The notes: generated by a model not told the origin, from the sequence alone. A stretch of DNA of 64,000 nucleotides from Erigeron canadensis (GCF_010389155.1 NC_057761.1:46362213-46426212), one strand, 5' to 3'; counted from the stretch's first letter, positions 1-11,280 are shown. Program-made: numbers and translations.

Positions 1-690
1 ATTAGGTAAAACAACATGTTCTTGCGAACGATCCTGTTCTTACCACTAAACTATACTACATCTTATCGGGACCCTATGTCCGTTAAGGTGTGTATGTTTT
101 TGGTATTAACTTGTACAACTTTTATAATATTAAACACTAAACAAAAACGATCATCAAACAGCAATTTTAATTAATTAGCAAATTAATGAATACTTACACC
201 GTTGTTTGTGATTATCAGATATCCCATTGTTAATGTTGTTGTAGGAGGGTTGTTAATGTTGTTGTAGGAGGGTTAGCAACATATATTGTCAGTTGCAGAT
301 GAAAAAATATAAGTAAAAATGTGCAAGATTATATGCTAATTATCCATATAATACATACATTTACAAAGTGTGACGTGTATTTATTTACATTATTAGAATG
401 TGATTTTCAAGTTCAAGTAAAAATATATATAGATTTTCGGATGTTCCTTTATAAATTGTCTAGTAGAGTTGATAGAACAAGTACATTTTGGGGCAAAATG
501 ATACAAAACTAATAAAAATACCATTTTGGTAAATATTTTATAATAAAATACTATTTTGGTAAATATTTTTAAAATTACATCATTTTGGTAATTATATTTT
601 CATATACATCATTTTGGGTATTAACTCGTAACAAGTATTGATCTACGAATTTAAACCCCCCCCCTTCCCACCCACCACTTTTTATATTCT
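1..690. other. AT-rich intergenic sequence
   Basis: No gene is visible. Two short direct duplications stand out. One is a repeated TTAATGTTGTTGTAGGAGGG unit near 230-270. The other is three or four copies of a motif ending CATTTTGGTAA between about 520 and 620. Short ORFs here have no recognisable protein features. Confidence 0.6.
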
Positions 691-1498
691 TCCCTACTAA
701 AACACTATCGATTTGTTTAGCAATGTCTTGTATTGGAATAGGTAATACCTTGTCCAAATCCACTGCCTTTCGATGCACAGTGTTTGAAAAACTTTACTCA
801 AATCACCAAAGCAATCGTAACCGAACCCACAATTTGGGAACACACTCTAGCTAACCTATCTCCTTACATTATATTGATGACTCCTTTTGCACCACTTGTC
901 ATGTTTATAATAGCTCACTATTTCAGACTTCCGGTGTTAATCATCTACAAAGAACCAATTCTGTTTAAGGGTTGTAATACCTTTTTTACTAAATATTTAT
1001 TTCAAAAAATAATTTGTGTTTCTTTACTAATGAATTTTTTTCTTCTAAATATTAGTTGGGCAGATGAATAAGGTTAAGAAAACGAAAAATTTTGTTTTTG
1101 CAAAGAGGAGGATTCTGACAAAACACTTAGCAAAAACAAAATCTTATGTTTTCTTAACCTTTTTCATCAACCCATCTAATATTTAGAAAAAAACAATTTC
1201 GTTAGTAGAAAAGCACATAATTTATTTAGACAAATGAAATATTAATAAAAAAAGATATTAGAACCTTTAGCAAGATCGAACTGATTCTTTGTTGATGATT
1301 GATGCCAGAAGTTCGACCTGGTGACCGGCTATAAACATGACAAGTGGTGCAAAAAGAGTCAACAATGGAATGTAAGGAAAAAGGTTAACTAGAGTGCGTT
1401 CTCAAATTGTGGGTTCGGTGACAGATTTGGAGAAATATTTACCTTTTTCCAATACAAGAGTTGCTAAACAAATCGATAGTGTTTTACTAGAAACAGTT
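691..1498. repeat. long foldback (inverted repeat), about 0.4 kb arms
   Basis: The left arm (about 691-1100) and right arm (about 1128-1498) are diverged inverted copies separated by only about 30 bases. Matching landmarks on opposite strands are ACACTATCGATTTGTTTAGCAA (about 702 and about 1485), the segment around CCGAACCCACAATTTG (about 821 and about 1410), GCACCACTTGTCATGTTTATA (about 889 and about 1335) and GGTTAAGAAAAC beside the loop. Open frames in the left arm do not resemble a known protein. The arms could derive from a captured gene fragment, but no family is recognised. Confidence 0.75.
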
Positions 1499-1859
1499 TC
1501 TTTGCATGGTTAAACATCATTTTGATTTTTTTAAGACTTTGATAAGAAATTAGGGTATATAGTGGCAAAAAAATGGAGAAGAAGAATAGTTGAAGTAAAG
1601 TTATATTTTATTGTGTGTTTATGTGTGTTTTAAAGAATTAAAAGAGATGAGATGTAACTTTATTTTGAATCTTCATTATCAATAACTTGATTTTGTTATT
1701 TCAATTTATGTTTCATTTACTATGTTTTATATGGAATTATTATTTTTATTGTATTTCATGTGTCAATGTGAATTTTTGTAGACGTTTTCAAATTCCTCAA
1801 TGAAATGAAACAGATAATTTGCCTTATTTAAAGCCATCATATATGAACAAAAGGGAAAG

Positions 1860-2322
1860 TATTCGCGCGTTGCGACGGTGAGATGGTGGGGTGATAAGTT
1901 ATATAGTGTGATAGGTCATAGGAGGTGAGAGGTCATAGAGTGAGATAGCCAAATTCTACAGTTGTACGCACTCCGCCTTCGGATTTAAAAATTCGTCGAA
2001 TGTATAGCGAATAACATCTCTAATAAAAGAACATGAAAATTTAAGAATACCCATATAATTTTTTATAATTTAACGATGTACGGTTTTTGAGATAAAAGAT
2101 TTTGAATAAAGATTTTGAATGAATTAAAGAAATAAAATAATTTATGGATGAAAGAGAAAAACAAGTGGTTGAGATTATAAGAGAAGGAGAAAAATGAATC
2201 GTTGAGATTTCTTCTAATGATATTATGAATAAGTGACAGAGGTATTTTGAGGTTTTCAATTATTTAAAGTTGAAAAAATGAAGGGGACAAATGTTTTATA
2301 ATGTAGTAGATATATATATATA
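1860..2322 (-). mobile_element. degenerate non-autonomous Helitron copy
   Basis: The left edge has a degenerate hairpin (GCGCGTTGCGACGG near 1864) of the kind found at Helitron 3' ends. The body from about 1975 to 2110 (landmark GGATTTAAAAATTCGTCGAA) is closely matched by the sequence at 11055-11165. The two loci are therefore paralogous copies of one element family. The terminal CTAG at this copy is lost. Confidence 0.5.
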
Positions 2323-2352
2323 CTAGCATTGTACCCGCGCGATGCGGCGGCG
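2323..2352 (-). mobile_element. Helitron 3' terminus (CTAG plus hairpin)
   Basis: Read on the minus strand, a short GC hairpin (CCGC, loop ATCGC, GCGG) is followed about 10 bases later by a terminal CTAG with T as the next base. This is the diagnostic 3' end of Helitrons, which insert between A and T. The adjacent internal sequence is GGTGG/GACGG-rich, as at the other copies in this window. The 5' TC end was not located. Confidence 0.65.
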
Positions 2353-3005
2353 GTTTGGTGGTGACGACGATTGACGGTGGTGACGGTGGCCGTGGTGGTG
2401 GTGTTCTTGGTGGGTGTAACTGCATAAGTAATTTGTGTAAATGTAATTGATGTAAAGTGATAGTAGATATAATTTAGAAGATAAATGATTAATGATGTAA
2501 ATTAATTTATAAAGGGTAAAATGATAATTTTTTATCTAACACTTTTATGAAGAGAAAATGATAATTATTATAAAATGGTATAGATTTACGTTTTAATTGT
2601 GTTGTTATATCATATCATATCTTTTGTAAGTGAGTTGATATCTCAAACGGAAACTTATAATCATTTTGCTTAAGGTTTGTAAGTATTATCGTCTGGAAAG
2701 TTTTCATATCTTAGACAAAAAGATATTTATAATTTTTGCTTCCTTCACACTTTTACGTTTTATAGGATGGGATCATGATTAATTACCTAATGTACGTCGT
2801 TGCTTCAGGTTCCATCTTCACACATGCATTCATTCTTAATTATGAATGTGTAATAATCCTCCATACATATATATGTCCGTCGAAACCTGATATCAGTTTT
2901 AATCATCTATTTCTATGATACTAGAGAAGGGGGGAGGTGTATAGTTGATCTATATAAGACCAACAAGAAACAATAAGCTCATTAAAGAACTTAAAAACTC
3001 TTCTG

Positions 3006-3494
3006 CACTATAACAAAAACGTCAATTGCTCATATTTATTTGTTCGCATTTTTAAAAAGTGTGAAAAAATATGTTAATTTGTTCACATTTTAAATTGTAT
3101 AAAAAAAGTTCACACTTAGAATTGTGAAAAAAATTAAAAAGTCATATTTTTTTCACATGTATAAATGTATATACAAAATGTTCACACTTATAAGTGTGAA
3201 AAAATGTCAAACATTTTCACACTTAAAAGTGTGAAAAAATGTCAAACATTTTCACACTTAAAAGTGTGAGAGCTAATTTGTCACACTCAAATTCATCGCA
3301 CTTCCTCTTGTGTGAGAAAATTTGTTGTCACAAATAATTTCCATATTTTTAATTGTGAACAATTATATATTTTTACACACTTGAAAATGTGAACTCTTTG
3401 TTTCTACATAAATAATTGTGAAAAGATTTTGATTCTTTAAGTTTATTCACACATTTATAAATGAATGTTAATAAATAACATATTTGTTGTAGTG
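3006..3494. mobile_element. miniature CACTA (En/Spm-type) element, 489 bp
   Basis: The ends are inverted: CACTATAACAAA at the left and, on the other strand at the right, CACTACAACAAATATG. The interior is full of short palindromic subterminal units of the form TTCACACTTAAAAGTGTGAA, typical of CACTA transposase-binding repeats. There is no transposase ORF. A 3-bp target duplication is not evident (CTG on the left, GTA on the right), so the termini may have drifted. Confidence 0.75.
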
Positions 3495-4935
3495 GTAGAA
3501 GAAGCTTTTTAGAACTCTGAAAAACTTAAAGGTACCAATAGAGATAACAACTCAAAAGAGAGAATAGAGAGAAGTATTAATTAGGAAGAAGAGTTTATTT
3601 AATTTTCTTGGATGATTTAAAAATGAAACATAAACATTCTTTTTATAGGCAGAGAAAAAGCTTAATTTCATCATGTATGACATAAAAATAATAATATATG
3701 ATATCTATCATGATAAGAAATCTTATGTAGATAGGATTTTCCAAGCGCATGACTTAACTACTTTAAGAGTAATTAAAACTTTATTTAACTATACGCACAC
3801 CATTAACAAACTTTTAGTACATTTTACAAACCACAAAACATATTAAACTTCTTTGTGGGGATTAAGAACATTCATGGGCGTCTTTCCATTATTTAGAGTA
3901 AGGACCATCATTATCCCGGACATTCTCCGCCTAGCACATTTTGATATACCGTGTTTGGTTCAACATTGTTTGCAAGTGCCATCATTTCTTTTAAGCATGT
4001 CCATTCCTATGGGCGTGAAATTTTGTATATGGGTTTTATGTCTGTCCAACTATGGATGAAACAATACGACGAATGGTAGATTCCACTTTGGCTTCCAAGA
4101 AGAGTTGATAGTGGGATGAAAGATGCTCGTTTTCTGAACATTACCAAACAGTATTTCTTCAACGGGGAAATCATATGTAATGTCCATTAGTGAGATGGAA
4201 AGAACCACTGTAGAAATGTGACTGTGTGATCAGAGCATGCTTCTTGTTATTTTTATTTCTAGATTTTCAAGCTGACAATGAAACAAAATTAAAAAACAAT
4301 ACCGTTTACAACCATCAATAACGTTATGTCGGGCTTATGCATTAACAATTTTTATCACAAATGAAAAATATAAAAAATTAAAAGAACATATATAGATTCT
4401 TGTAAGTGTATTGATTTCAATTATACACGAAACCATATGGGAATATTCATCAACATTGTAACACATAAGTACTGTATTACGAAGTATTTAATTAAGCTAC
4501 GAGTATTATTTATCTCCAAAATAATAATACCAATGTTTGCAATTGCCATCACTCTCATGAACATAGATCGAGCCTCATTGGCTACGTACCGATATTCCTT
4601 TAAATATTAAGTAAATCTTAGCCGTCAAGTTATAACCTCACACAAGCAATCTTGTTACTAGAAGAGACATTGATTAGTTGTTAGATCTATCATACATGAA
4701 CCTATCTTAGCCGTTTTCCAGCATCTTCTATCAACTTGTAGTGTTACCAAAAACAAATATGGTTGCTTTATACAGTAACATTTTCTAATGATCCATTTCA
4801 ACATGTGTAGTTTATAATATTATTAACAAAGAAAATAATGATTATACGCCTATTAAAAAAACTACAACTAGTCCTTATTTTAATTTTAATCCATACAAAA
4901 TCTAACGGTTATATATTAAATCTATCTATCCACTA
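3495..4935. other. intergenic sequence upstream of the first ERF gene
   Basis: No gene is supported. The short ORF near 3853 has no recognisable features. Sequence becomes promoter-like only toward 4900. Confidence 0.5.
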
Positions 4936-4937
4936 GT

Positions 4938-4972
4938 CCACATCTTCCTATTGGGCTCCAGGAAGGTCACCA
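4938..4972 (+). promoter_or_regulatory. conserved upstream block shared with the second ERF gene
   Basis: The block contains TTGGGCTCCAGGAAGGTCAC and lies about 140 bp upstream of the ATG at 5112. The same 20 bases recur about 185 bp upstream of the paralogue at 11812, with related flanks (CCACATCTTCC here, CCACACCTTCC there). The surrounding non-coding DNA has diverged, so this looks like a retained cis-element. Its binding factor is not known to me. Confidence 0.6.
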
Positions 4973-5004
4973 GAAATACAATATATATATATGCACCCTG
5001 AAAC

Positions 5005-5020
5005 CATATACTATATATAG
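5005..5020 (+). promoter_or_regulatory. candidate TATA box for the ERF gene at 5112
   Basis: An ACTATATATAGATT stretch lies about 95-105 bp before the ATG, a sensible distance for a plant TATA box and short leader. Other TA repeats nearby make the exact element uncertain. Confidence 0.4.
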
Positions 5021-5111
5021 ATTAAAATCCTTTCACTCAAATCCTTCAAATCATCATAAAACAAAAAAAATATATATATATATTCAAACTCACTCTGAAA
5101 ATCAATAATTA

Positions 5112-5816
5112 ATGGCCACATTTGATGAGGTTTCTTCAGCACTTGATTTCATCAGACAACATCTTTTCGACGAATACGAAACATCTAATGAACATGTCCT
5201 GATTTCACAAACATCAATTTCTGAATCTGATATATCGGTTTATGATTATCTAGAATATTCTGAAGAAGAAGAAGAAACCATATCGAACCCCTTATCTCCT
5301 TTAACTGTTCTTCCAGAATCAATTGATGAGGATTCTAGAAGTGCAAAAAAAGCGCATAAAAAGGCGGATTCTTCAAAGAAAACAAAATGCCCGGATGAGG
5401 CTAATAAGGTACACTACAGGGGAGTGCGAAGAAGGCCGTGGGGAAAGTATGCGGCCGAGATTAGAGACCCGAAACGTAACGGAGCTAGAGTTTGGTTAGG
5501 GACATACAATACTGGCATTGAGGCTGCAAGGGCTTACGACAGAGCCGCATTTGAAATGCGTGGTAGCAAAGCCATTCTCAATTTCCCTCTGGAGATCGGG
5601 AATAATAGTTTTTCAACAAAAACTGAAGCTACAACTGCTGTGGGTAGTCGGAAAAGAACGAGAAGCGTAGATGAGTCGGTTGCGGTGCCGGTTAAAAAGG
5701 AGAGATTAGCTGAGAAGAATGATGATGTTTGGACGACCGCGACTTGGGATGAGGATTGGTGTCATTTGTTTGACGCCCCTCCCTTGTCGCAGGGATTTAA
5801 TTTACATCAGTGCTAG
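5112..5816 (+). CDS. AP2/ERF transcription factor, group IX (ERF5/ERF6-like), copy 1
   Basis: This intronless 234-residue protein has one AP2/ERF DNA-binding domain at about residues 102-160 ([18 protein letters not shown], then [20 protein letters not shown]). It has the Ala and Asp positions typical of ERF rather than DREB proteins, so GCC-box binding in the nucleus is expected. The N-terminus ([18 protein letters not shown]) matches the conserved start of group IXb factors such as ERF5, ERF6 and ERF105. An acidic stretch (EEEEE, about residues 51-55) may be an activation region. Basic patches KRTR and KKER follow the domain. The start is the first ATG after an AT-rich leader and aligns with the paralogue at 11812. 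Unlike that paralogue, the C-terminus lacks the PLTPxSW and PPLSP phospho-sites: here it reads DAPPLSQG. Family assignment is firm; orthology to a named ERF is not. Confidence 0.93.
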   Translation: MATFDEVSSALDFIRQHLFDEYETSNEHVLISQTSISESDISVYDYLEYSEEEEETISNPLSPLTVLPESIDEDSRSAKKAHKKADSSKKTKCPDEANKVHYRGVRRRPWGKYAAEIRDPKRNGARVWLGTYNTGIEAARAYDRAAFEMRGSKAILNFPLEIGNNSFSTKTEATTAVGSRKRTRSVDESVAVPVKKERLAEKNDDVWTTATWDEDWCHLFDAPPLSQGFNLHQC

Positions 5817-6399
5817 CTAGTTTATGTATAAAGATGTTTTGCTTTATGTATATATGACCCACATTTAATTAGTCATCTGATCTTAATTGTTCATTGATAT
5901 GATTAAGAATTAATGATGAACATCAAGATTAAATTTTGGACAATGAACTTAGCCGGCATTATATAAATTCATAGTGACTATTAATTATATCGAAGTTTCA
6001 ATCTAGTTGGTCATATATAGTACGTAGTCTTAATTTGATAGGTATTTTAAGAATCGATTAATTGATGTAATGACATATCAAAGTAATTTCATGACATTAT
6101 AAAAAGGTTAACACACGTCCGAGAGGCTTTACAAGACCATGTCGAAAACTCAATATCATTGTTCAGTAAAATGCTTTTCAAAAAATTAAAAAAAAAAAAT
6201 TGTTCAGTAAAATGACAAGTGTGTCCTCACTTGCTCATTACTAACTCTTTTTTTTTTAACGACCAACAGAAATTTTTATTACTCCAAAATGAAAGCCAGA
6301 AGCTATACATAAACACCAATATACAAAACTCCACGACAAAAGCAAAGAGAAAAAACATAAATACTAAAGTAACTACATTAAATCGAAATTCTTCCACTG

Positions 6400-6850
6400 T
6401 GACCAAGTTAAATTTGCATCTTTGGATCGGTGCTTGACCCATTAGAAGCCCAACGATTTAATCTCCTCAATGACCTTTGACACCGACGGAAGGGATTCAT
6501 TAAACACCGCGTTATTGCGAGCTCTCCAAATACACCAAATAGTAACCAGAAAGATGGCATGAATGAATTTCTTCTTTTTCTTTGACATATTAGATAACTC
6601 ATGAAAGTCGAGTAAGTCTCTGAGACGGAAGATAAACAAAGAGGGAATTTTGCACCATTGTGCCACCACTTGCCAAACAGTTTGAGAGAAGTGGGGAGAA
6701 GTGACATGACACAAATAAGTGGTCAATTGTTTATGAATATTCCCCACAAAAAGTACACCTTTCCGATTGGATTGGTATACTCCTCGCGGCTAAGGAAACA
6801 AAAGTCGGGAGTCGTTCCTTTTCAGCCCTCCAAGAGACAATAGCCACTTT
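6400..6850 (-). pseudogene. LINE fragment: C-terminal reverse-transcriptase zinc-binding region
   Basis: On the minus strand the frames read a broken tail of a plant non-LTR retrotransposon ORF2. Recognisable pieces are SQTVWQVVAQWCKIPSLF, then KKKKKFIHAIFLVTIWCIWR and ARNNAVFN, the signature of the zf-RVT C-terminal domain. It is out of frame in places, has no reverse-transcriptase core or 5' part, and ends near 6400. It is a dead fragment between the two ERF genes. Confidence 0.8.
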
Positions 6851-7071
6851 TACCGGCACCTACTCACTACTCACTTACTCCTTTACTTTCCTTTTTTATT
6901 TGTTTTCTTCTATCTATGGGATTCTAAAGCGGAACGTCCCATCTTGAGTCCCCCCACGCATCTCTCCCACGCATCTCTGCCTCTTCTTTGTCGGACTGAT
7001 GTGTCGAAAACAATTCTTACTTTTTATGGAGTATTATTATTTAAAAAACAAATAAGAAGGGAGAAATTGGG

Positions 7072-7684
7072 CAACTTCAGGGGTGTTGATGGGTCGGGTT
7101 AAATGGGTTTCTGGTTATTCGGGTTTCGAAGAATTATAAATTAACCCGTAACTCAAACCGAATAAGATTTGGGTTATCCGGGTTTGGGTTGTTCAGGTTC
7201 GGTTTTTTTGGATCTGGTTTTTGGTAACCCAAATAAAATGTGATTGAATTTACGTGCATTAGTTACGCAACATTGCAACAATATAATTTCAATTTCAAAA
7301 ACTTGAATAAGAGTGATATTAATTAAGTTCTTTATATCCAAAAGTGTTGAAACACTTTTATTAGTGTATTTTTATCATCTTTTATTAGTGTATTTTTAAA
7401 CATATATTATTATTTAACTTTGCACAATTTTGATTTTGTTTATGAATCAAAAGTTAATATTCAAATAATATATACTTTAAATAAATTTAATGTATTATAT
7501 TAGTGTCTATATGTATAAACGTATCTTATTTGGGTTATTCTGGTTGATCCAAGTTATAAGAATTTCACCCGCAACCCAAATGACGACCCACAAACCAAAT
7601 AACCTAACCTGTTTCATCTAAACCCATTCGGGTTGGGTCGGGTTATTTGAGTTTGGTTATTTTCAACACCCCTAGACAACTTCA
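7072..7684. mobile_element. foldback hAT-like element with 8-bp target duplication
   Basis: The direct repeat CAACTTCA at 7072-7079 and 7677-7684 flanks an element with inverted ends (GGGGTGTTGA at the left, TCAACACCCC near the right). The subterminal regions are rich in GGGTT on one side and AACCC on the other, forming a long imperfect hairpin. There is no coding capacity. The 8-bp duplication fits the hAT superfamily, although the right end carries four extra bases (TAGA) before the duplication. Confidence 0.65.
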
Positions 7685-7792
7685 TACAAAAGGTAGCATT
7701 GAACATATATGTAATGGGCAAAAAAGAAATATAACCATAAATCCTGAATACGAATACCAGTTTTCTATTTATTTGTTTCTATATAATAATAA

Positions 7793-7821
7793 CTAGGAAG
7801 TTGAACGCCCGCGATGCGGGC
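7793..7821 (-). mobile_element. Helitron 3' terminus (CTAG plus perfect hairpin)
   Basis: GCCCGCGATGCGGGC (7807-7821) is an almost perfect hairpin. On the minus strand it is followed 10 bases later by CTAG and a T. The downstream minus-strand body could extend toward the SINE-like and G-rich sequence near 9350-9490, but the 5' end was not found. Confidence 0.7.
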
Positions 7822-8103
7822 TGCAATAATCGTGAATGCGTGATGCTGCAAGTAAATGAAATATATTTAGTTACAACCACATCCAAAAATGCCACTCCAT
7901 TCAAGCCCAAACAAAAGAACCAAAAAACTAGACACAAACAAAAAATATAAAAAAGAAAACTGCTAAACAAAAAACCGGAAAACATATATATGAAACAAAT
8001 CTTACCAAATGAATAACTAAAAAAAACAAAAGTTTTTTAAAAAATCAACTTATTATAAGGAAAAAAAGGGTTAAAAAACAAAAATCTATACAAAATATAT
8101 AAA

Positions 8104-9097
8104 AAAAAACTAGGCCAAAGTACTTTTTTCGTCCCTGTAGATTTTGGATAATCATTTTTCATCCTCACCGTTAACTTTTGGCTAAAATCGTCCATGTGGT
8201 TTACATTTCGTCCATGCCGTTATAACTTTGCCGTTAACACCCTCACATGCAAGTCACGTGAGGGGCATTTTCGTCTTTTCATAGAGTTAAGTGCAAAAAT
8301 CGTCCATGTGGTTTATCGTTTTTGCATTTTTTGTTCTTGTCGTTAACAAATCCAGGAATTTTTTTAAAAAAAAACAAAACAAACAAAAATCACCGGTACC
8401 AATTTAATCCAAACAAAACAAAAACCTATATACCTACATTTGAGGATCTGCTCAATCAGTTTTAAATGCGAACACGTACATACAATGTTTTAAATACCGG
8501 TAGTATTACCCGTAATACCGGTATTGGAGGGTATCCCGGTAAACTATTTTTGATATTTTCGGTATTACCGTTTCGGGATTCACATTTTTTTTTATTTTTT
8601 GAATTTATTAAAAAATTATTTTTATAATACTTTAATGTTATTTTTTGTAATTTGTGAACTTTCTTGTATTTTGTTATAAAGTACCTATTTGGTTTTTTTT
8701 TTGAGTGAGTTGTAATTATATTTTGACTATGTTCGTTAAATTATAATAAGTTTTATAGCATTTTTTAAAAGTAAAATAAATTAAATTAGTTGTACCGACC
8801 GGTATTAAATTAGATCCTCATATGTAGGTGTATATATAGGTTTTTGATTTGAGTTTGTTTTGGTTTTTAATTAAATTTTTGTTTAGAGGTTTGTTAAACA
8901 CAAGGATAAAAAATGCAAAAACAACAAACCATAAGGACGAATTTTGAACTTAACCATAGTGACAAATGAGTGAATAACGGATTTAATGACGAAATGCAAA
9001 CCACAGGGATGATTTTAGCCAAAAATTAACGGCGAACATGTAAATTGCTTATTTGAAAAACCACAAGGACGAAAAAAGTACTTTGGCCAAAAAACTA
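8104..9097. mobile_element. Mutator-like MITE with long terminal inverted repeats (8113-9088)
   Basis: A perfect 9-bp target duplication AAAAAACTA (8104-8112 and 9089-9097) flanks inverted ends GGCCAAAGTACTTTTTTCGTCC. Similarity between the arms continues inward for roughly 280-340 bp: ACCTATATACCTACATTTGAGGATC near 8427 is matched in reverse near 8808-8850. A central segment (about 8455-8800) with repeated ACCGGTATTACC motifs separates the arms and may be a secondary insertion. There is no transposase ORF. Confidence 0.85.
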
Positions 9098-9349
9098 AAA
9101 TATAAATATAAAAAAAACAGATTATTCACAAAACTTTGAGAAAAAAACGTTTTCAAAATAGAAATCAAAAAGTGTTAATATAAAAATATAAAAACAAAAA
9201 ATTAGGAAAAGAAAAAGTATAATTCAATTAAGTACAACTAAAAATTGATAAAAGTATTATAAAGGGACATAATTTTTAAGATTAGAAAAGGTAAAAAAAA
9301 TTATATAAAAAAATTAGATAAGTTTAAGGGGAATAAAGAATAATAAACA

Positions 9350-9495
9350 AAAGCAGGGGGGCTGAAAAGGGAAAAAAAGGGTAGGGAGCAAAGTGAATAA
9401 ACCTTTAAAAGAAACAGAGGATGGGGGAGGAGGGTTTTGAACCCAAGACTTCAAACCCCAAAGACATAAGCCTCAACCACGGAACGAAATCAATA
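9350..9495 (-). mobile_element. tRNA-derived SINE-like head
   Basis: On the minus strand the sequence reads CGTTCCGTGGTTGAGG, then about 35 bases later GGTTCAAAACCC. These resemble the A and B boxes of a pol III promoter. It resembles the SINE heads at 50995-51065 and 51766-51835. Boundaries and target duplication were not resolved. Confidence 0.45.
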
Positions 9496-9726
9496 TTTAT
9501 TTTTATAGATGGTAAACTTTCTATTTATCTTAAAAAGAAGAATAAAGACAAAAAAATCACTGTTCATTAGCTTGTTCATTCATGATATTACAATAATCAT
9601 CTTTACTTATTAATAAAACAAATTATCTCTTTCGTTGCTTCTCAACTAATAAACCAATAATTTCAAGATGTCTTTCTCTTTTATATTTAAATAAATATCT
9701 CAACCTAATATATTAATATATAATAA

Positions 9727-9752
9727 CTAGATGTATATCCGTGCGATGCGGC
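9727..9752 (-). mobile_element. Helitron 3' terminus
   Basis: CTAG at 9727-9730, preceded by A on the plus strand, lies 8 bases from a CCGTGCGATGCGG imperfect hairpin. The internal side is rich in GGCGG/GACGA trinucleotide-like repeats, as at 2330-2400. Orientation is minus. Confidence 0.55.
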
Positions 9753-10148
9753 AGTGTAATGGCAGTGGCGGTAGTGACGATGACGGGTAATGGTGGCGTC
9801 GCGATGTGACAGCAGCGACGATTGATGGTAGTGACAGCGACGAATAGTATTGATTAACAGCTTATTACATGCATAAAAAAATATTTTATATATTAATAAT
9901 CACCCCTGAATTTTCACATAATAAAATTTAAATTTTACTGCACCAAATTAGTTAACAAAACTCTAAAATTAAAGTAAAGATAAAAGATGGTAAATGGATA
10001 ACTTATTTCATAAGATCCACTAGTGTCTTTTATGTACTAGTACATTGTACCTTACGTTGTAAATAAAACAAAAAAAATGACAACTTAATCCAACATAAAC
10101 ATTACCATCGGTCCCAAATTTAAAGTTTATTTTCTTTAAGGTACTAGA

Positions 10149-10402
10149 ACATCTCCAATGGTCTAAGTTTTTTCTAAAAACTTTTTATAAATTTTTTTTA
10201 TCAAATGAGAGCTCCAATGGTTATAACTCAAAAAAAGTCTTTTAATTACTTTTTAAATATAAGAGAGTGTTATCTTTTTGCAAAGACTTGAAATTCCTCA
10301 AGCTATTGGAAAAAAAAAACTTTTCACTTCAATGGTAAAAAGTTTTTACAAAAACTTTTTCAAATAGTAAAAAGCTTTACATAAAGCTCCATTGGAGATG
10401 CC
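10149..10402. mobile_element. MITE with ATCTCCAATGG terminal inverted repeats
   Basis: ACATCTCCAATGG at the left and CCATTGGAGATGCC at the right are inverted. Internal AAAAAGTTTTT/CTTTTT motifs form a near-continuous foldback. The element is about 254 bp with no ORF. A target duplication was not identified, so the superfamily is unassigned. Confidence 0.6.
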
Positions 10403-10622
10403 TTTATAAATGAGATATTAAACGTATGTTTTGTCTAAATACATTGAACATAATATTAGCCGTCTTTCAACATTTTTTATCATCTGAATTCTGTTGATAA
10501 TAGTCATAATACATTGCATATTTGAGAAATTAAATTTAAAATGTTTGAAACTTGTCATTATAAAAAATAAAATAATTTTTTTTAAAATCTTAGTAAATAA
10601 AATTGTAAGCAATCGACTAAGG

Positions 10623-10916
10623 TTGCATTCTAGAGTATTGTTTTTATGAGATAAAAAAAGAATTAAAGGAGAAAAAAATTTATGTTTTTTATTCTTAATT
10701 TTTTTATTAAAAGAAATGAAAGTGATGGAATGAAAAAGTAAGGAGTTTTGGAGTCAAAAACTCTCTTCATATTTTGCATGATTTGGAGGGATAAGTTTTA
10801 ATTTTATCAATATACCCTTCAAACTTTTGTATGAGTTATAATAACTATGTGACTATAAATGTAAAATTTCATATTTTTATCCTTTTATTATCATTCTCTT
10901 TTAACTCAAGAATACA
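10623..10916. mobile_element. MITE with TGCATTCTTGAGT-type ends
   Basis: The left end GCATTCTAGAG and the right end CTCAAGAATACA are inverted with a few changes. The same terminus recurs in the nested elements at 58912-59334, so this is a small family in the window. There is no coding capacity. Confidence 0.5.
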
Positions 10917-10956
10917 TTTAAATCCTTCTATTCACTTTCCTTTATTTTATATGAGA

Positions 10957-11280
10957 GAAAGCTACCCGCGCGTTACGGTGGTGATGGAGTTGATGACATG
11001 GTGGTGATGTAATGACGGTGGAGGTGATGAGTTGATCTACCTGACGGGCTCCGTCCTTGGATTTAAAAATTCGTCGAAAGTATATCGAATGACATCTCTA
11101 ATGAAAAAACATGAAATTTTAAAAAACTATATAATTTTTATAATTTATGAATGTACGGTTTTTATAGTTATTTTAGATAAATATGGAATAAATAAAAGGA
11201 GCATTTTTGGAAAATAAATGTTAAAAATTTAAAATTTAAACGAGAGTATTTGTTTTATAATATAGTTAAAAGTTAAATAG
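10957..11280 (-). mobile_element. degenerate Helitron copy paralogous to 1860-2322
   Basis: It starts with ACCCGCGCGTTACGG, a damaged 3' hairpin. It then shares landmarks with the copy at 1860-2322: GGATTTAAAAATTCGTCGAA, ACATCTCTAAT, and ATGTACGGTTTTT. The terminal CTAG is lost. Confidence 0.5.

Noticed and set aside
784..1071. 95-residue protein-coding gene
   Set aside because: The frame lies in one arm of the foldback, is not preserved in the other arm and matches no known family.
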